Origin: Modestobacter sp. VKM Ac-2982
GTDB lineage: Bacteria > Actinomycetota > Actinomycetes > Mycobacteriales > Geodermatophilaceae
Assembly (NCBI RefSeq): GCF_026967935.1
Contig: NZ_JAPVBL010000001.1
Location: 1,348,361 to 1,412,360 of the forward strand
Length of the DNA: 64,000 nt
Direction: 5' to 3'
The notes below the pieces were generated by a model. It had not been told where the DNA came from. It was given only the letters and a program-made list of their open reading frames with translations, and did no database searches. This document shows, one piece after another, positions 1 to 12,120 of the stretch. A program made the position numbers and the translations under genes. The stretch's first letter is position 1. The number at the start of each line of letters is the position of its first letter.

Positions 1-418
1 GCGGCGGGCGGTCGGCGGCGTCGGCCATGTCGACCGCGGTCAGGGCGTCGGTCACCCGTCGGGCGACCTCGGCCTCGGGCAGGCCGAGGTTGCGGGGGCC
101 GAAGGCGACGTCCTCGCCGACCGTGGGCATGAACAGCTGGTCGTCGGGGTCCTGGAAGACGATCCCCACCCGGCGGCGGACCTCCGGCAGGTTCCGGTCC
201 TCGACCGGCAGCCCGGCGACCTCCACCCGGCCGCGGCCGCCGCGCAGGATGCCGTTCAGGTGCAGCACCAGCGTGGTCTTGCCCGCCCCGTTGGGCCCGA
301 GCAGCGCGACCCGCTCGCCGGGCTCCAGCCGCAGGTCGACGCCGTAGAGGGCCTGGTGCCCGTCGGGGTAGGCGAACGCCAGGTCGTCGACGAGCAGCGA
401 GGGGATGGGGGTGCTCAC
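1..418 (-). CDS. cbiO: ECF cobalt/nickel transporter ATP-binding subunit (partial)
   Basis: ATPase of an energy-coupling-factor importer for cobalt or nickel; it should sit on the cytoplasmic face of CbiQ. Translation from GTG at 418 gives a normal ABC start: Walker A GPNGAGKTT at residues 41-49 and a Q-loop FQDPDDQLF about 40 residues later. The gene runs off the left edge, so the ABC signature, Walker B and C-terminus are not visible; 139 residues are present. The GTG overlaps the cbiQ stop by 4 bp (GTGA), so the two are translationally coupled. Metal specificity cannot be read from this subunit. Confidence 0.93.
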   Translation of the reverse strand, partial: MSTPIPSLLVDDLAFAYPDGHQALYGVDLRLEPGERVALLGPNGAGKTTLVLHLNGILRGGRGRVEVAGLPVEDRNLPEVRRRVGIVFQDPDDQLFMPTVGEDVAFGPRNLGLPEAEVARRVTDALTAVDMADAADRPP

Positions 419-1197
419 CCGAGCAGTGAACCCCCGGCCAGCACGGCGGCCGCGGCCAGGGGGAGGCTGAGCGCGGTGGCCCACGCGCGCCCGCCGGCCA
501 CCGCGACCGGACCGCTGGGCAGCCGCCCGGTGTACCCCCGGGACAGCATCGCCAGGTGCACCCGCTCACCGCGCTCGTAGGAGCGGATGAACAGCGAGCC
601 GGCCGCCGGGCCGAGCACCTTGAGCGCACCGAGGTGCCGGCCGCGGAACCCCCGGGACTCCCGGGCCACCTGCATCCGGCGCAGCTCACCGCCGACGACG
701 TCGGTGTACCGGATCATGAAGCTGAGGATCTGCACCAGCACGGTCGGCAGCCGCAGCCGCTCCAACCCGCGCAGCAGGCCCCGGGCCTCGGTCGTCGCGG
801 CCAGCAGCGTCGCGGCCAGCACCGACAGGGTCGCCTTGGCCAGGATGCTGCCGCCGGCGGCCAGCCCGCTCTCCGACAACGACAGGCCCAGCACGTCGGT
901 GCGCGGGCCCCGGGAGACGAACGGCAGGAGCGCGGCGAACAGGACGAACGGCACCTCCACCACCAGGCCACGCAGCAGCCGGCCCGGCCGCACCCGGGCC
1001 ACCGCCGCCACGGTCAGCAGCAGGAGCAGGAAACCGGCGTAGGCCAGCGGGGCCCAGCCGGCGTGCACCGGGGTCGCCACGACCACCAGGGCGAAGGCGA
1101 GGACGGCGACCAGCTTGGTGTGCGGCTCCAGCCGGTGCACCGGGCTGTCGCCGGGCACGTAGGCCGCGGCCAGCCCACCGCCGTGTCCTGCGCCCAC
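415..1197 (-). CDS. cbiQ: ECF transporter transmembrane subunit CbiQ
   Basis: Membrane coupling subunit (260 aa) that links the CbiM substrate-binding subunit to the CbiO ATPase. Hydrophobic segments lie near residues 28-45, 50-68, 82-95 and 115-135, with one at the C-terminus. Two coupling-helix motifs of the CbiQ/EcfT type are visible: ESRGF near residue 180 and LSRGYTG near residue 218. The GTG start lies 1 bp after the upstream PDGLE gene stop and the stop overlaps cbiO. Length and motifs are normal for the family. Confidence 0.93.
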   Translation of the reverse strand: MGAGHGGGLAAAYVPGDSPVHRLEPHTKLVAVLAFALVVVATPVHAGWAPLAYAGFLLLLLTVAAVARVRPGRLLRGLVVEVPFVLFAALLPFVSRGPRTDVLGLSLSESGLAAGGSILAKATLSVLAATLLAATTEARGLLRGLERLRLPTVLVQILSFMIRYTDVVGGELRRMQVARESRGFRGRHLGALKVLGPAAGSLFIRSYERGERVHLAMLSRGYTGRLPSGPVAVAGGRAWATALSLPLAAAAVLAGGSLLG

Positions 1198-1198
1198 C

Positions 1199-1549
1199 TC
1201 AGTGCTGGCGGGCGTCGGCGCGAGGGGCCGAGTCGTCCGGGACCGAGTCGTCCGAGGCCGGGCGTCGGCGCACCAGAAGGACCAGGACGCTGGTCAGCGC
1301 CAGCACCAGCAGCACGCCGATCACCCCGGCCAGGCCGCCGGAGAGCCGGTCGTCCCCGATCCAGGAGGCGGTGTAGTCGGCCAGCGGCGAGTCGGCGGCC
1401 GCGCTGTCCCGGGCGGTGGAACCGAAGCCCTGCTCCTCGGCGGTGGCCTCCAGCCCGTCGGGTGCGGAGCTGGCGTACCAGCTGCCCACTCCGGCGATGA
1501 GCAGCGCGAGGACCGTCCCGATCAGCACGAACGTGCGGGTGCGGGTCAT
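1199..1549 (-). CDS. PDGLE-domain small subunit of Co/Ni transporter (CbiN-like)
   Basis: A 116-aa protein with an N-terminal membrane segment (residues 7-28), the sequence APDGLE right after it, a short extracytoplasmic linker, and a second membrane segment (about residues 73-93) ending in RRR. This two-helix layout with a PDGLE motif is that of the PDGLE family, which replaces or accompanies CbiN/NikN in CbiMNQO-type importers. Its ATG overlaps the cbiM stop by 4 bp (ATGA) and it is followed 1 bp later by cbiQ, which fits a role in the complex. It might be a fusion partner of CbiM in relatives. Confidence 0.85.
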   Translation of the reverse strand: MTRTRTFVLIGTVLALLIAGVGSWYASSAPDGLEATAEEQGFGSTARDSAAADSPLADYTASWIGDDRLSGGLAGVIGVLLVLALTSVLVLLVRRRPASDDSVPDDSAPRADARQH

Positions 1550-2256
1550 CGGGCGTCCACCGCGGTCGCGCCGGCCAGGCCCGGGCGGGGGGCCAGTTCC
1601 CTGGCCCGCAGGAGGTGGCGGCCGCCGCGGACCAGGTCCGGGCGGACGGTGAGCACAGCGCCGAGGACGGCGACGGTGATGACCGCCTCGCCCAGACCGA
1701 TCAGCAGGTGCACACCGACCATGGCCGCGGTGACCGGCCCGAGCGCGACGTCAGCGACGCCGCCCAGGCCGAACAGGCCGACGAACACCAGGGCGGCCGC
1801 CGGCACGGACAGGAAGGCGCCCACCCCGGCGGAGGCCAGCAGCCCGGTGCGGGTGGCCGGCAGCACGGCCCGCAGCCCGCGGAAGACGCCGTACCCGACG
1901 CCGATCGCCACCAGGCCGAGCAGGGTGACGTTCGTGCCGAGGGCGGTGAGGCCGCCGTCGGCGAAGACCAGGGCCTGCACCAACAGGACGACGGTCAGGC
2001 ACAGCACCGCCGTCCACGGGCCGACCAGGACCGCGGCCAGCGCACCGCCCATGAGGTGGCCGCTGGTGCCGAAGGCGACCGGGAAGTTCATCATCTGCAC
2101 CGCGAAGACGAAGACCGCGGTGAGCCCGGCCATCGGGGCGGTGCGCTCGTCGAGCTCGTGGCGTGAGCCACGGAGCGCCAGGGCGACGCCGGCGGCCGCG
2201 ACCGCGGCGGTACCGGTGCTGGTCGTGGCGTCGAGAAAGCCATCGGGGACGTGCAC
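1546..2256 (-). CDS. cbiM: Cobalt/nickel ECF transporter substrate-binding subunit CbiM
   Basis: Metal-binding membrane subunit (236 aa). The start is fixed by biology: GTG at 2256 gives the N-terminus (M)HVPDGF, and in the CbiM/NikM family the N-terminal amine and His2 coordinate the metal. A GGAGGT Shine-Dalgarno lies 5 nt before this GTG. The reading frame continues upstream to about 2472, but that part is not CbiM-like. Further family features are the conserved GTSGHLMGG loop and about six hydrophobic helices. First gene of the operon; a possible Nur-type operator lies about 80 bp upstream. Ni versus Co preference cannot be decided here. Confidence 0.93.
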   Translation of the reverse strand: MHVPDGFLDATTSTGTAAVAAAGVALALRGSRHELDERTAPMAGLTAVFVFAVQMMNFPVAFGTSGHLMGGALAAVLVGPWTAVLCLTVVLLVQALVFADGGLTALGTNVTLLGLVAIGVGYGVFRGLRAVLPATRTGLLASAGVGAFLSVPAAALVFVGLFGLGGVADVALGPVTAAMVGVHLLIGLGEAVITVAVLGAVLTVRPDLVRGGRHLLRARELAPRPGLAGATAVDAR

Positions 2257-2332
2257 ACGGACCTCCGGGACCTCGGGTTGCTGAGCTGTGCGGCCGGTGA
2301 CGGGTGCCTCGGTCGGGCGCCCGGCGAGCTTA

Positions 2333-2349
2333 TTGCACCTCGTTGGCAC
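2333..2349 (-). promoter_or_regulatory. Possible Nur-type operator upstream of cbiM
   Basis: On the plus strand this reads TTGCAC-CTCGT-TGGCAC. The Streptomyces Nur (nickel-responsive Fur family) box is tTGCaa-N5-ttGCAA, so the spacing is right and most core bases match. The halves also form an 11-bp direct repeat (TTGCACCT / TGGCACCT), one helical turn apart. It sits about 80 bp before the cbiM start, where an operator would be expected. One weak site in GC-rich DNA, so only suggestive. Confidence 0.3.
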
Positions 2350-2441
2350 CTGCACACTGCTCGCAAGAAGGCCACGTGAACGGCCGGTGACGTGACCGAG
2401 CGCACTCCCGCCGACACATCTCCGGGGCGGGCGGGGCGTCG

Positions 2442-2522
2442 GCAACACGTCTGGAACACAACCGGGAGACACGCGCCGGGGAGTTCACCGCGGCGAAACA
2501 CGTCCACGCCGTCGACGGAAAC
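2442..2522 (+). promoter_or_regulatory. GlnR-like box cluster upstream of amtB
   Basis: The actinobacterial GlnR box is GTnAC-N6-GAAAC. Two matches face amtB: GCAAC-N6-GGAAC at 2442-2457 (8 of 10) and TTCAC-N6-GAAAC at 2484-2499 (9 of 10). They are offset by 42 bp, about four helical turns. A further lone GAAAC lies at 2518-2522. GlnR controls amtB-glnK-glnD in Streptomyces and Mycobacterium, so both position and sequence fit. The rest of the 2257-2633 intergenic region shows no riboswitch that I can recognise. Confidence 0.6.
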
Positions 2523-2633
2523 ACGGTGTCGGCACCGTCTTCTCCGCACCGCCTCCTCCGGCGGTGGCTCGCCCGAGGCCCCTCGGGGCCCCCGCTTGCG
2601 GCCGATGGCCGACGACACCCTCAGGAGGTTGCC

Positions 2634-4318
<1,685 letters not shown>

Positions 4319-4337
4319 GGCCGGCCTGGTGACCTGA

Positions 4338-4379
4338 CGTCGGCCGGGGTGGCGGGGTGACCTGCCGCCCCGGCCGACG
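4338..4379 (+). terminator. Long hairpin between glnK and glnD
   Basis: A 16-bp stem with one G-T wobble and a 10-nt loop, 20 bp after the glnK stop. It has no T-run, so it may attenuate rather than stop transcription, or stabilise the amtB-glnK part of the message relative to glnD. Confidence 0.6.
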
Positions 4380-4406
4380 CCGTCCCTCCCGCAGGACGAC
4401 CGAGAG

Positions 4407-6818
4407 GTGCCCGTGCTCGACCTCGCCACCCTGACCGCACTGCCCCGCGCAGCGCGGGTGCAGGCGTTCGACGACTGGCTGGCCGGCCTGCTGGCCGAGG
4501 CGCTCGCCGGGACGCCACGAGCCACCCGCCGCCGGGGCGGCCCGCCGGCCGAGCCGGCGGAGGCCGGTGTCGCGCTGGTGGCCGTGGGCAGCCTCGGCCG
4601 CCGGGAGCTGCCGCCGCACGGCGACCTGGACCTGGTGCTCGTGCACGACGGCCGGGCCGAGGTCGCGGCGCTCGCCGACGCCCTCTGGTACCCGATCTGG
4701 GACGCCGGGGTGCGGCTCGACCACTCCGTGCGGACGGTCTCCGAGGCCGTCTCCGTGGCCGCCGAGGACGTCAAGGCGGGCCTCGGCCTGCTCGACGCAC
4801 GGCACGTGGCCGGCGACCCGGAGGTCACCGCGGGCCTGCGGACGGCGACGCTCGGTTCCTGGCGTCAGCACGCCGGCCGGCTGCTGCCCCAGCTGCGCGA
4901 CCTGCGCCGGGAGCGGGCCCGGCTGGTCGGCGAGCTGGGGTTCCTCCTGGAGCCCGACCTGAAGGAGGCCTACGGCGGGCTGCGCGAGGGTCAGGTGCTG
5001 CGGGCCCTGGCCGCGGCCCAGCTGGCCGACGAGCCCCCGGCCGATGCCGGAGAGGCCTACGACTTCCTGCTCGACGTGCGAGACGCCCTGCGCCGCAGCA
5101 CCGGGCGCGCCGGCGACGCCCTGGTCCGCCAGGAGCAGGCCGCGGTGGCCGAGGCGCTCGGGCTGGCCGACGACGACGTGCTGCTGCGCCGGGTCAGCCT
5201 GGCCGGGCGCCGGCTCGCCTTCGTCGCGGACGAGACCTGGCGGCGGGTGGACGCCTCCCTCGTGCGGCGTCCGCGGGCCCGGTACCGACGGGTCCGGCGC
5301 GAACCGCTGGCCGAGGGGCTGGTCCGGCAGGGCGACGAGGTGGTGCTGGCCCGGGACGCCAGGCCGGCCGCGGACCCGGGGCTGGTGCTGCGCGGTGCCG
5401 CCGCGGCCGCCCGCGCGGACCTGCTGCTGTCGCCCTACACGCTCAAGGTGCTGGCGGTGCACGCGCCGGCGCTGCCGGAGCCCTGGCCCGCGGAGGTCCG
5501 CTGGTCCTTCCTCCGGCTGCTGGCCAGCGGTCGCAGCGCCGTCCCGGTCCTCGAACAGCTGGACCAGGAGGGCCTGCTGGCCCGGATGCTGCCGGAGTGG
5601 GACCGGGTGCGGTCGCTGCCGCAGCGCCACCCGTGGCACCGGTTCACCGTCGACCGGCACCTGGTGGAGGCAGCCGCCGCAGCGTCCGAGCTGACCCGGG
5701 ACGTCGACCGGCCGGACCTGCTGCTCGTCGGCGCCCTGCTGCACGACATCGGCAAGGGCTGGCCCGGCGACCACAGCGTCGTCGGGGAGCCGATCGCCGC
5801 GGCGGTGGCGACCCGGATGGGCTTCTCACCGCCGGACGTCGCCACGCTGGCCGCGATGGTGCGCCACCACCTGCTGCTGCCGGCGACCGCCACCCGGCGG
5901 GACATCGACGACCACGCCACCATCGACCGGGTCGCCGAGACGATCGGCCGGGACACCGCGCTCCTGGAGCTGCTGCACGCGCTGGCGCAGGCCGACGGCG
6001 CGGCGACCAGCAGCTCGGCCTGGTCGCCGTGGAAGGCGCACCTGGTCGCCGCGCTGGTGGCCCGGGTCCGGGCACACCTGGTCGCCGCCCCGGCCCCCGG
6101 GCCGGTGCTGGTCCCGACCGTCCCGCAGGTGAGCTCCTCGGGCACGGGCGCGGCGGGGGAGGGCGAGCGCATCTCGGTCGGCGTGCAGGACGTGGCCGAC
6201 GGCCAGCAGGTGACGTTCCTGGGGCCGGACCGACCCGGCGTGTTCAGCCGGTGCGCCGGCGTGCTGGCGCTGAACCAGCTCGACGTCCGGGCGGCCAGCA
6301 TCTCGGTCGAGGGCGGCCGGGCGACCTCGGTGTTCGCCGTGCGGCCGCGGTTCGGGCGGGCACCGGTGCCGGAGATCCTGGCCGACGGCGTCCGCGCCGC
6401 CCTGGAGGGGACGCTGCCCCTGGACGCCCGGCTGCGGCAGCGGGAGATCGACTACCGCCAGCACGGCGACCGCGCCGCGGGGCCGCGGATCTCCTGGTAC
6501 GACAACGAGGTGGACGGCGCGGCCTCGAGCATCGTGGAGGTCCGCGCCGGTGACCGGGCCGGCCTGCTCTACCGGCTGACCTCCGCGCTGGCCGAGCAGG
6601 GGCTGGACGTGACGTCCGCGCGGATCGAGACCCTCGGTGCCGACGCCCTCGACTCGTTCTACGTCTGTGACCCCGGCGGCGCCACGATGGACGCCGACCG
6701 GCGCCGGCAGGTCGAGGAGGCGCTGGTGTCCGCCGCCCGCGGCCTCGCGCCGGAGGAGACGGCCGCCGCCCCGACGTCCGGCGGGCGCAGCGTCAAGCGG
6801 GACACGCCGTCGGGCTGA
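4407..6818 (+). CDS. glnD: [Protein-PII] uridylyl/adenylyltransferase GlnD
   Basis: Bifunctional enzyme that modifies and demodifies PII according to glutamine level. Domains in order: nucleotidyltransferase with GSLGRRELPP...DLD at residues 61-75 (metal-binding Asp pair), a GlnD-type helical middle, an HD hydrolase (LLHDIGKG near residue 446) and two ACT domains (from about residues 598 and 708) that bind glutamine. 803 aa, somewhat shorter than the 860-900 aa of enterics but normal for actinobacteria. GTG at 4407 is used; GTG at 4413 is an equally possible start. Third gene of the nitrogen operon, 88 bp after glnK. Confidence 0.95.
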   Translation: MPVLDLATLTALPRAARVQAFDDWLAGLLAEALAGTPRATRRRGGPPAEPAEAGVALVAVGSLGRRELPPHGDLDLVLVHDGRAEVAALADALWYPIWDAGVRLDHSVRTVSEAVSVAAEDVKAGLGLLDARHVAGDPEVTAGLRTATLGSWRQHAGRLLPQLRDLRRERARLVGELGFLLEPDLKEAYGGLREGQVLRALAAAQLADEPPADAGEAYDFLLDVRDALRRSTGRAGDALVRQEQAAVAEALGLADDDVLLRRVSLAGRRLAFVADETWRRVDASLVRRPRARYRRVRREPLAEGLVRQGDEVVLARDARPAADPGLVLRGAAAAARADLLLSPYTLKVLAVHAPALPEPWPAEVRWSFLRLLASGRSAVPVLEQLDQEGLLARMLPEWDRVRSLPQRHPWHRFTVDRHLVEAAAAASELTRDVDRPDLLLVGALLHDIGKGWPGDHSVVGEPIAAAVATRMGFSPPDVATLAAMVRHHLLLPATATRRDIDDHATIDRVAETIGRDTALLELLHALAQADGAATSSSAWSPWKAHLVAALVARVRAHLVAAPAPGPVLVPTVPQVSSSGTGAAGEGERISVGVQDVADGQQVTFLGPDRPGVFSRCAGVLALNQLDVRAASISVEGGRATSVFAVRPRFGRAPVPEILADGVRAALEGTLPLDARLRQREIDYRQHGDRAAGPRISWYDNEVDGAASSIVEVRAGDRAGLLYRLTSALAEQGLDVTSARIETLGADALDSFYVCDPGGATMDADRRRQVEEALVSAARGLAPEETAAAPTSGGRSVKRDTPSG

Positions 6819-6913
6819 GGTCCGCAGGTCTGTCGTACCCCCGTGAGACGTTCGACGTGCCGGACGGGAGCCCCCTCCCGACGACCGGCGCCGAGACGAG
6901 AGGGGACGCGACC

Positions 6914-7105
6914 GTGACCGACCTCCAGCAGTGGCCCTGCCCCACCTGCGAGCACGTGACCGACTTCGAGCAGCCGGAGTGCATCGACGGCCACACCGAG
7001 GACGGCGGGGCGTGCCCGGAGTGGGCCTGCACCGCCTGCGGCACCGCCCTGGTCAGCGGTGACGCGCACCGTCCGGTGGCCGCGACCTGGCACCGGGCGG
7101 CCTGA
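6914..7105 (+). CDS. Small cysteine-rich protein, probable zinc ribbon
   Basis: A 63-aa protein with CPTC near the N-terminus, two further cysteines in the middle, and CTACG near residue 40, the pattern of a small zinc-ribbon-like fold. I chose GTG at 6914 because the cysteine domain begins directly after it and a purine-rich stretch (GAGAGGGG) lies upstream; the frame is open back to 6857. It sits alone between glnD and ffh. I do not recognise a named family. A DNA, RNA or protein-binding accessory role is only a guess. Confidence 0.6.
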   Translation: MTDLQQWPCPTCEHVTDFEQPECIDGHTEDGGACPEWACTACGTALVSGDAHRPVAATWHRAA

Positions 7106-7289
7106 GCGAGGTCTTCCCGCCGCACTGTGCACGACTTCCTGGCGGACCACCGCCGTGGGGCCATTACGCTGGGAGCAGTGGCGTGACGGCCCCGGGGTGG
7201 CCCCGGGAGCCCGAGCCGTGCCGCTCGGCCCGCTGGAGCACCCGGTGGGCCGGCCGGTGGCTGCACGCCAGACTGCCTGAGGACGTGTT

Positions 7290-8861
<1,572 letters not shown>

Positions 8862-8865
8862 GCCG

Positions 8866-9960
8866 GTGAGCACCGCAGCTGCCCCGGCCCTGCACCTGTC
8901 CGGGGTCGTCCTCCCCGACGGCGAGCACCGGGAGCTCTGGGTCCGCGAGGGGCGGATCACCTTCGACCCCGTCCCCGGCGCCGAGACGGTCAGCCGCGGT
9001 GGCTTCCTGCTGCCCGGCCTCGTCGACGCGCACTGCCACGTCGGCATCGGCGGAGGCGGGGTGCACGCGACCGGGGTCGATGACCTGCGGGAGCAGGCGC
9101 TCCAGGAGCGGGCCGCCGGGGTCCTGGCGCTGCGCGACTGCGGTTCCCCGGTCGACACCCGGATGCTCGACGAGCACCCCGACCTGCCCCGCGTCATCCG
9201 CGCCGGCCGGCACATCGCCGCCCCCCGCCGCTACATCCCCGGGCTGGCGATCGAGCTGGAGCCGGCCGACCTGGTGGCCGAGGTGCGGGTGCAGGCCCGG
9301 CGCGGTGACGGCTGGGTGAAGCTGGTGGGTGACTGGATCGACCGTGGCGTGGGCGACCTGGCGCCGGAGTGGCCGGACGACGTCCTGGCGGCGGCGATCG
9401 CCGCCGCACATGAGGAGGGTGCGCGGATCACCGCGCACACCTTCGGCACCGACGCGCTGCCCGGGCTGATCGGGGCGGGGATCGACTGCATCGAGCACGG
9501 CACCGGGCTGACCGAGGAGCTGGTGGGGGAGATGGCCCGCCGGGGCACGGCCGTCGTCCCCACGCTGGTCAACGTGGAGAACTTCCCCGGCTTCGCGGCG
9601 GCGGGAGAGGCCAAGTTCCCCTCCTACGCCTCCACGATGCGGCGGCTGTACGCGAACTCCGGAGCGGTGGTGCGCGCGGCGTTCGAGGCCGGCGTCCCCG
9701 TGTTCGCCGGCACCGACGCCGGCGGGGGGGTCGACCACGGCGTCATCGCCGACGAGATCCGGGCGCTGCACGCGGCCGGGCTGCCCGCCGAGGCCGCGCT
9801 GGCCGCCGGTTCCTGGGGTGCCCGCGAGTGGCTGGGCCTGCCGGGCATCACCGAGGGCGCCCCGGCTGACCTGGTGGTCTACGAGACCGACCCCCGGGCC
9901 GACCTCGACACGTTGCAGCGACCGCAGCGGATGGTCCTCCGGGGCGCCGTCGTCGCCTGA
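8866..9960 (+). CDS. Amidohydrolase family protein
   Basis: Metal-dependent hydrolase of the amidohydrolase superfamily (364 aa). The metal-binding motif DAHCHVG follows strand 1 (about residue 50), and further ligands are likely in VKLVGDW (Lys), ITAHTFG (His), IEHGTG (His) and AGTDAGGG (Asp). An N-terminal and C-terminal beta-sandwich flank the barrel, like imidazolonepropionase-type enzymes. It starts with GTG 4 bp after the ffh stop. Mycobacterium has a similar amidohydrolase next to ffh (Rv2915c), so the linkage is conserved. Substrate unknown. Confidence 0.88.
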   Translation: MSTAAAPALHLSGVVLPDGEHRELWVREGRITFDPVPGAETVSRGGFLLPGLVDAHCHVGIGGGGVHATGVDDLREQALQERAAGVLALRDCGSPVDTRMLDEHPDLPRVIRAGRHIAAPRRYIPGLAIELEPADLVAEVRVQARRGDGWVKLVGDWIDRGVGDLAPEWPDDVLAAAIAAAHEEGARITAHTFGTDALPGLIGAGIDCIEHGTGLTEELVGEMARRGTAVVPTLVNVENFPGFAAAGEAKFPSYASTMRRLYANSGAVVRAAFEAGVPVFAGTDAGGGVDHGVIADEIRALHAAGLPAEAALAAGSWGAREWLGLPGITEGAPADLVVYETDPRADLDTLQRPQRMVLRGAVVA

Positions 9961-9995
9961 GCCAAACCGATGGACGGCGTCCCGCGGACGCCTGG

Positions 9996-10001
9996 GACAC
10001 T
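9996..10001 (+). promoter_or_regulatory. -10 element of a leaderless proS promoter
   Basis: GACACT lies 6 nt before the proS GTG, so transcription would begin at or next to the start codon. A 7-bp hairpin (9976-9992) just upstream may end readthrough from the amidohydrolase gene. Confidence 0.5.
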
Positions 10002-10007
10002 CCAGTC

Positions 10008-11756
10008 GTGCTCCTTCGGATGTCCTCCCTGTTCCTGCGCACCCTCCGCGACGACCCCGCCGACGCCGAGGTCCCCAGCCACCGGCTGCTCGCCCGCGGC
10101 GGCTACATCCGGCGGGCCGCGCCGGGCGGGTTCACCTGGCTGCCGCTGGGCTGGCGGGTGTTCCGGAACGTCGAGCGCGTCGTCCGCGAGGAGATGGACG
10201 CGATGGGCGCGCAGGAGGTGCACTTCCCGGCGCTGCTGCCGCGCGAGCCCTACGAGGCGACCGGCCGCTGGACCGAGTACGGGCCCAACCTCTTCCGGCT
10301 GAAGGACCGGCGGGGCAACGACTTCCTGCTCGGCCCCACCCACGAGGAGATGTTCACGCTCCTGGTGAAGGACCTCTACGGGTCCTACAAGGACCTGCCG
10401 GTCTCCCTCTACCAGATCCAGACGAAGTACCGGGACGAGGCGCGACCCCGGGCCGGGCTGTTCCGCGGCCGCGAGTTCACCATGAAGGACAGCTACTCCT
10501 TCGACGTGGACGACGCCGGGCTGGACGCCTCCTACGCCGCGCACCGCGCCGCCTACATCCGGATCTTCGACCGGCTGGGCCTGGACTACGTCATCGTCTC
10601 GGCGATGTCCGGTGCGATGGGCGGGTCCAAGAGCGAGGAGTTCCTGCACCCGACGTCGATCGGCGAGGACACCTTCGTGCGCTCGCCCGGCGGGTACGCG
10701 GCGAACGTCGAGGCCGTCTCGACCGTCGTCCCGGAGTCGATCCCGTTCGACGGGCTGCCCGAGGCGCACGTCGAGGACACCCCCGACACCCCGACCATCG
10801 AGACGCTGGTCGCGGCGGCGAACGAGCTGTTCCCCGAGGCCGGGTACACCGGCGCCTCGACGCTGAAGAACGTCGTCGTCACCCTGGTGCACCCCGACGG
10901 CACCCGGGAGCCGCTGGTGATCGGCCTGCCCGGTGACCGGGACGTCGACACCAAGCGGCTGGAGGCGCAGCTCGCCCCGGCCGAGGTCGAGCCGTTCACC
11001 GACTTCGCCGCCCACCCCGACCTGGTCAAGGGCTACATCGGGCCGCAGGTCCTCGGCGCGGAGGGGAAGTCCGGCATCCGGTTCCTGGTCGACCCCCGCG
11101 TCGTCCCCGGCTCCCGGTGGATCACCGGGGCCAACGAGCCCGGCAAGCACGTGTTCGACCTCGTCGCCGGCCGGGACTTCAGCTGGGACGGCGTGATCGA
11201 GGCCGCAGAGGTGCTGCCCGGTGACCCCGCTCCCGACGGCTCCGGCCCGCTGGAACTGGCCCGGGGCGTGGAGATGGGCCACATCTTCCAGCTCGGCCGC
11301 AAGTACGCCGAGGCGCTCGACCTCAAGGTGCTCGACGAGAACGGCAAGCTGGTCACCGTCACCATGGGCTCCTACGGCGTCGGGGTCTCCCGCGCGGTGG
11401 CTGCGATCGCCGAGTCCACCCACGACGAGCTCGGCCTGGTGTGGCCCCGGGAAATCGCCCCGGCCGACGTGCACCTGGTCGCCACCGGCAAGGACGCCGC
11501 GGTGTTCGAGGCGGCCCAGTCGCTGGCCGAGGAGCTGGTCGCCGCGGGGCTGACCGTGCTCTACGACGACCGGCCCAAGGTCTCGCCCGGCGTGAAGTTC
11601 AAGGACGCCGAGCTGCTGGGGATGCCGACGATCGTGACGGTCGGGCGCGGTCTGGCCGAGGGCGTCATCGAGGTCCGCGACCGGGTGACGGGGGAGCGGT
11701 CCGAGGTGGCCGTGGCCGACGCAGCCGCGGCCGTGCTCGCCGCGGTCCGTGGCTGA
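10008..11756 (+). CDS. proS: Prolyl-tRNA synthetase
   Basis: Class II aminoacyl-tRNA synthetase that charges tRNA-Pro (582 aa, normal for the bacterial type). Motif 1 region ([15 protein letters not shown]), motif 2 ([21 protein letters not shown] region), a roughly 170-residue YbaK-like editing insertion (residues about 230-400), motif 3 (GSYGVGVSR, about residue 456) and the C-terminal anticodon-binding domain are visible. The GTG at 10008 is preferred; ATG at 10020 is possible. No Shine-Dalgarno, consistent with leaderless transcription. In Mycobacterium proS lies elsewhere, so this placement is a local rearrangement. Confidence 0.96.
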   Translation: MLLRMSSLFLRTLRDDPADAEVPSHRLLARGGYIRRAAPGGFTWLPLGWRVFRNVERVVREEMDAMGAQEVHFPALLPREPYEATGRWTEYGPNLFRLKDRRGNDFLLGPTHEEMFTLLVKDLYGSYKDLPVSLYQIQTKYRDEARPRAGLFRGREFTMKDSYSFDVDDAGLDASYAAHRAAYIRIFDRLGLDYVIVSAMSGAMGGSKSEEFLHPTSIGEDTFVRSPGGYAANVEAVSTVVPESIPFDGLPEAHVEDTPDTPTIETLVAAANELFPEAGYTGASTLKNVVVTLVHPDGTREPLVIGLPGDRDVDTKRLEAQLAPAEVEPFTDFAAHPDLVKGYIGPQVLGAEGKSGIRFLVDPRVVPGSRWITGANEPGKHVFDLVAGRDFSWDGVIEAAEVLPGDPAPDGSGPLELARGVEMGHIFQLGRKYAEALDLKVLDENGKLVTVTMGSYGVGVSRAVAAIAESTHDELGLVWPREIAPADVHLVATGKDAAVFEAAQSLAEELVAAGLTVLYDDRPKVSPGVKFKDAELLGMPTIVTVGRGLAEGVIEVRDRVTGERSEVAVADAAAAVLAAVRG

Positions 11757-12120
11757 CAGGTCGCTCGCCGAGCAGCTCCGGCTGACCGCCGAGACGGTCG
11801 AGGCCAACCTGGGGCACGGTGACCAGGTGGACCGGCCGCGGCCGATCGACCACCTGGCCGGTTTCCGGTCCGGGTCGGCGGCCACTGCGGCCGGGCAGGA
11901 GCTCACCGCCGCCGGCTACCGGGTCGACGGGCTGTACCGCCGGCTCCTCACCGTCTGGCTCGAGTTCAGCGCGATGACCGCGGTCGACCACGGGACGGCG
12001 GCCGCCTTCACCCGGGAGATCGTGGGCATCGTCGAGCGGCACGGGGGTCGCTACGACGGCTGGGGCGGGTTCCTGGTGGCCGCGGAGTCCGGCGACGAGG
12101 GCACCAGCTCGACCTCGTAG
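11749..12120 (+). CDS. RraB-like ribonuclease regulator domain protein
   Basis: A 123-aa protein starting with GTG inside the last codons of proS (8-bp overlap), so probably co-translated with it. The central segment ([19 protein letters not shown] and TAFTREIV-like helices ending in YDGWGG) resembles the regulator of ribonuclease activity B family (RraB, PF06877), whose E. coli member inhibits RNase E. The match is from memory of the YDGWGG ending and the alpha/beta layout. Its last 70 bp overlap the convergent VOC gene on the other strand. Confidence 0.65.
   Translation: MADRSLAEQLRLTAETVEANLGHGDQVDRPRPIDHLAGFRSGSAATAAGQELTAAGYRVDGLYRRLLTVWLEFSAMTAVDHGTAAAFTREIVGIVERHGGRYDGWGGFLVAAESGDEGTSSTS

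Noticed and set aside
2257..2633. Cobalamin riboswitch upstream of cbiM
   Set aside because: No B12-box-like sequence or expected leader structure could be found by eye; a covariance search would settle it.
7106..7289. SRP (4.5S) RNA gene next to ffh
   Set aside because: The 184-bp spacer has no long self-complementary arm or the conserved tetraloop region.
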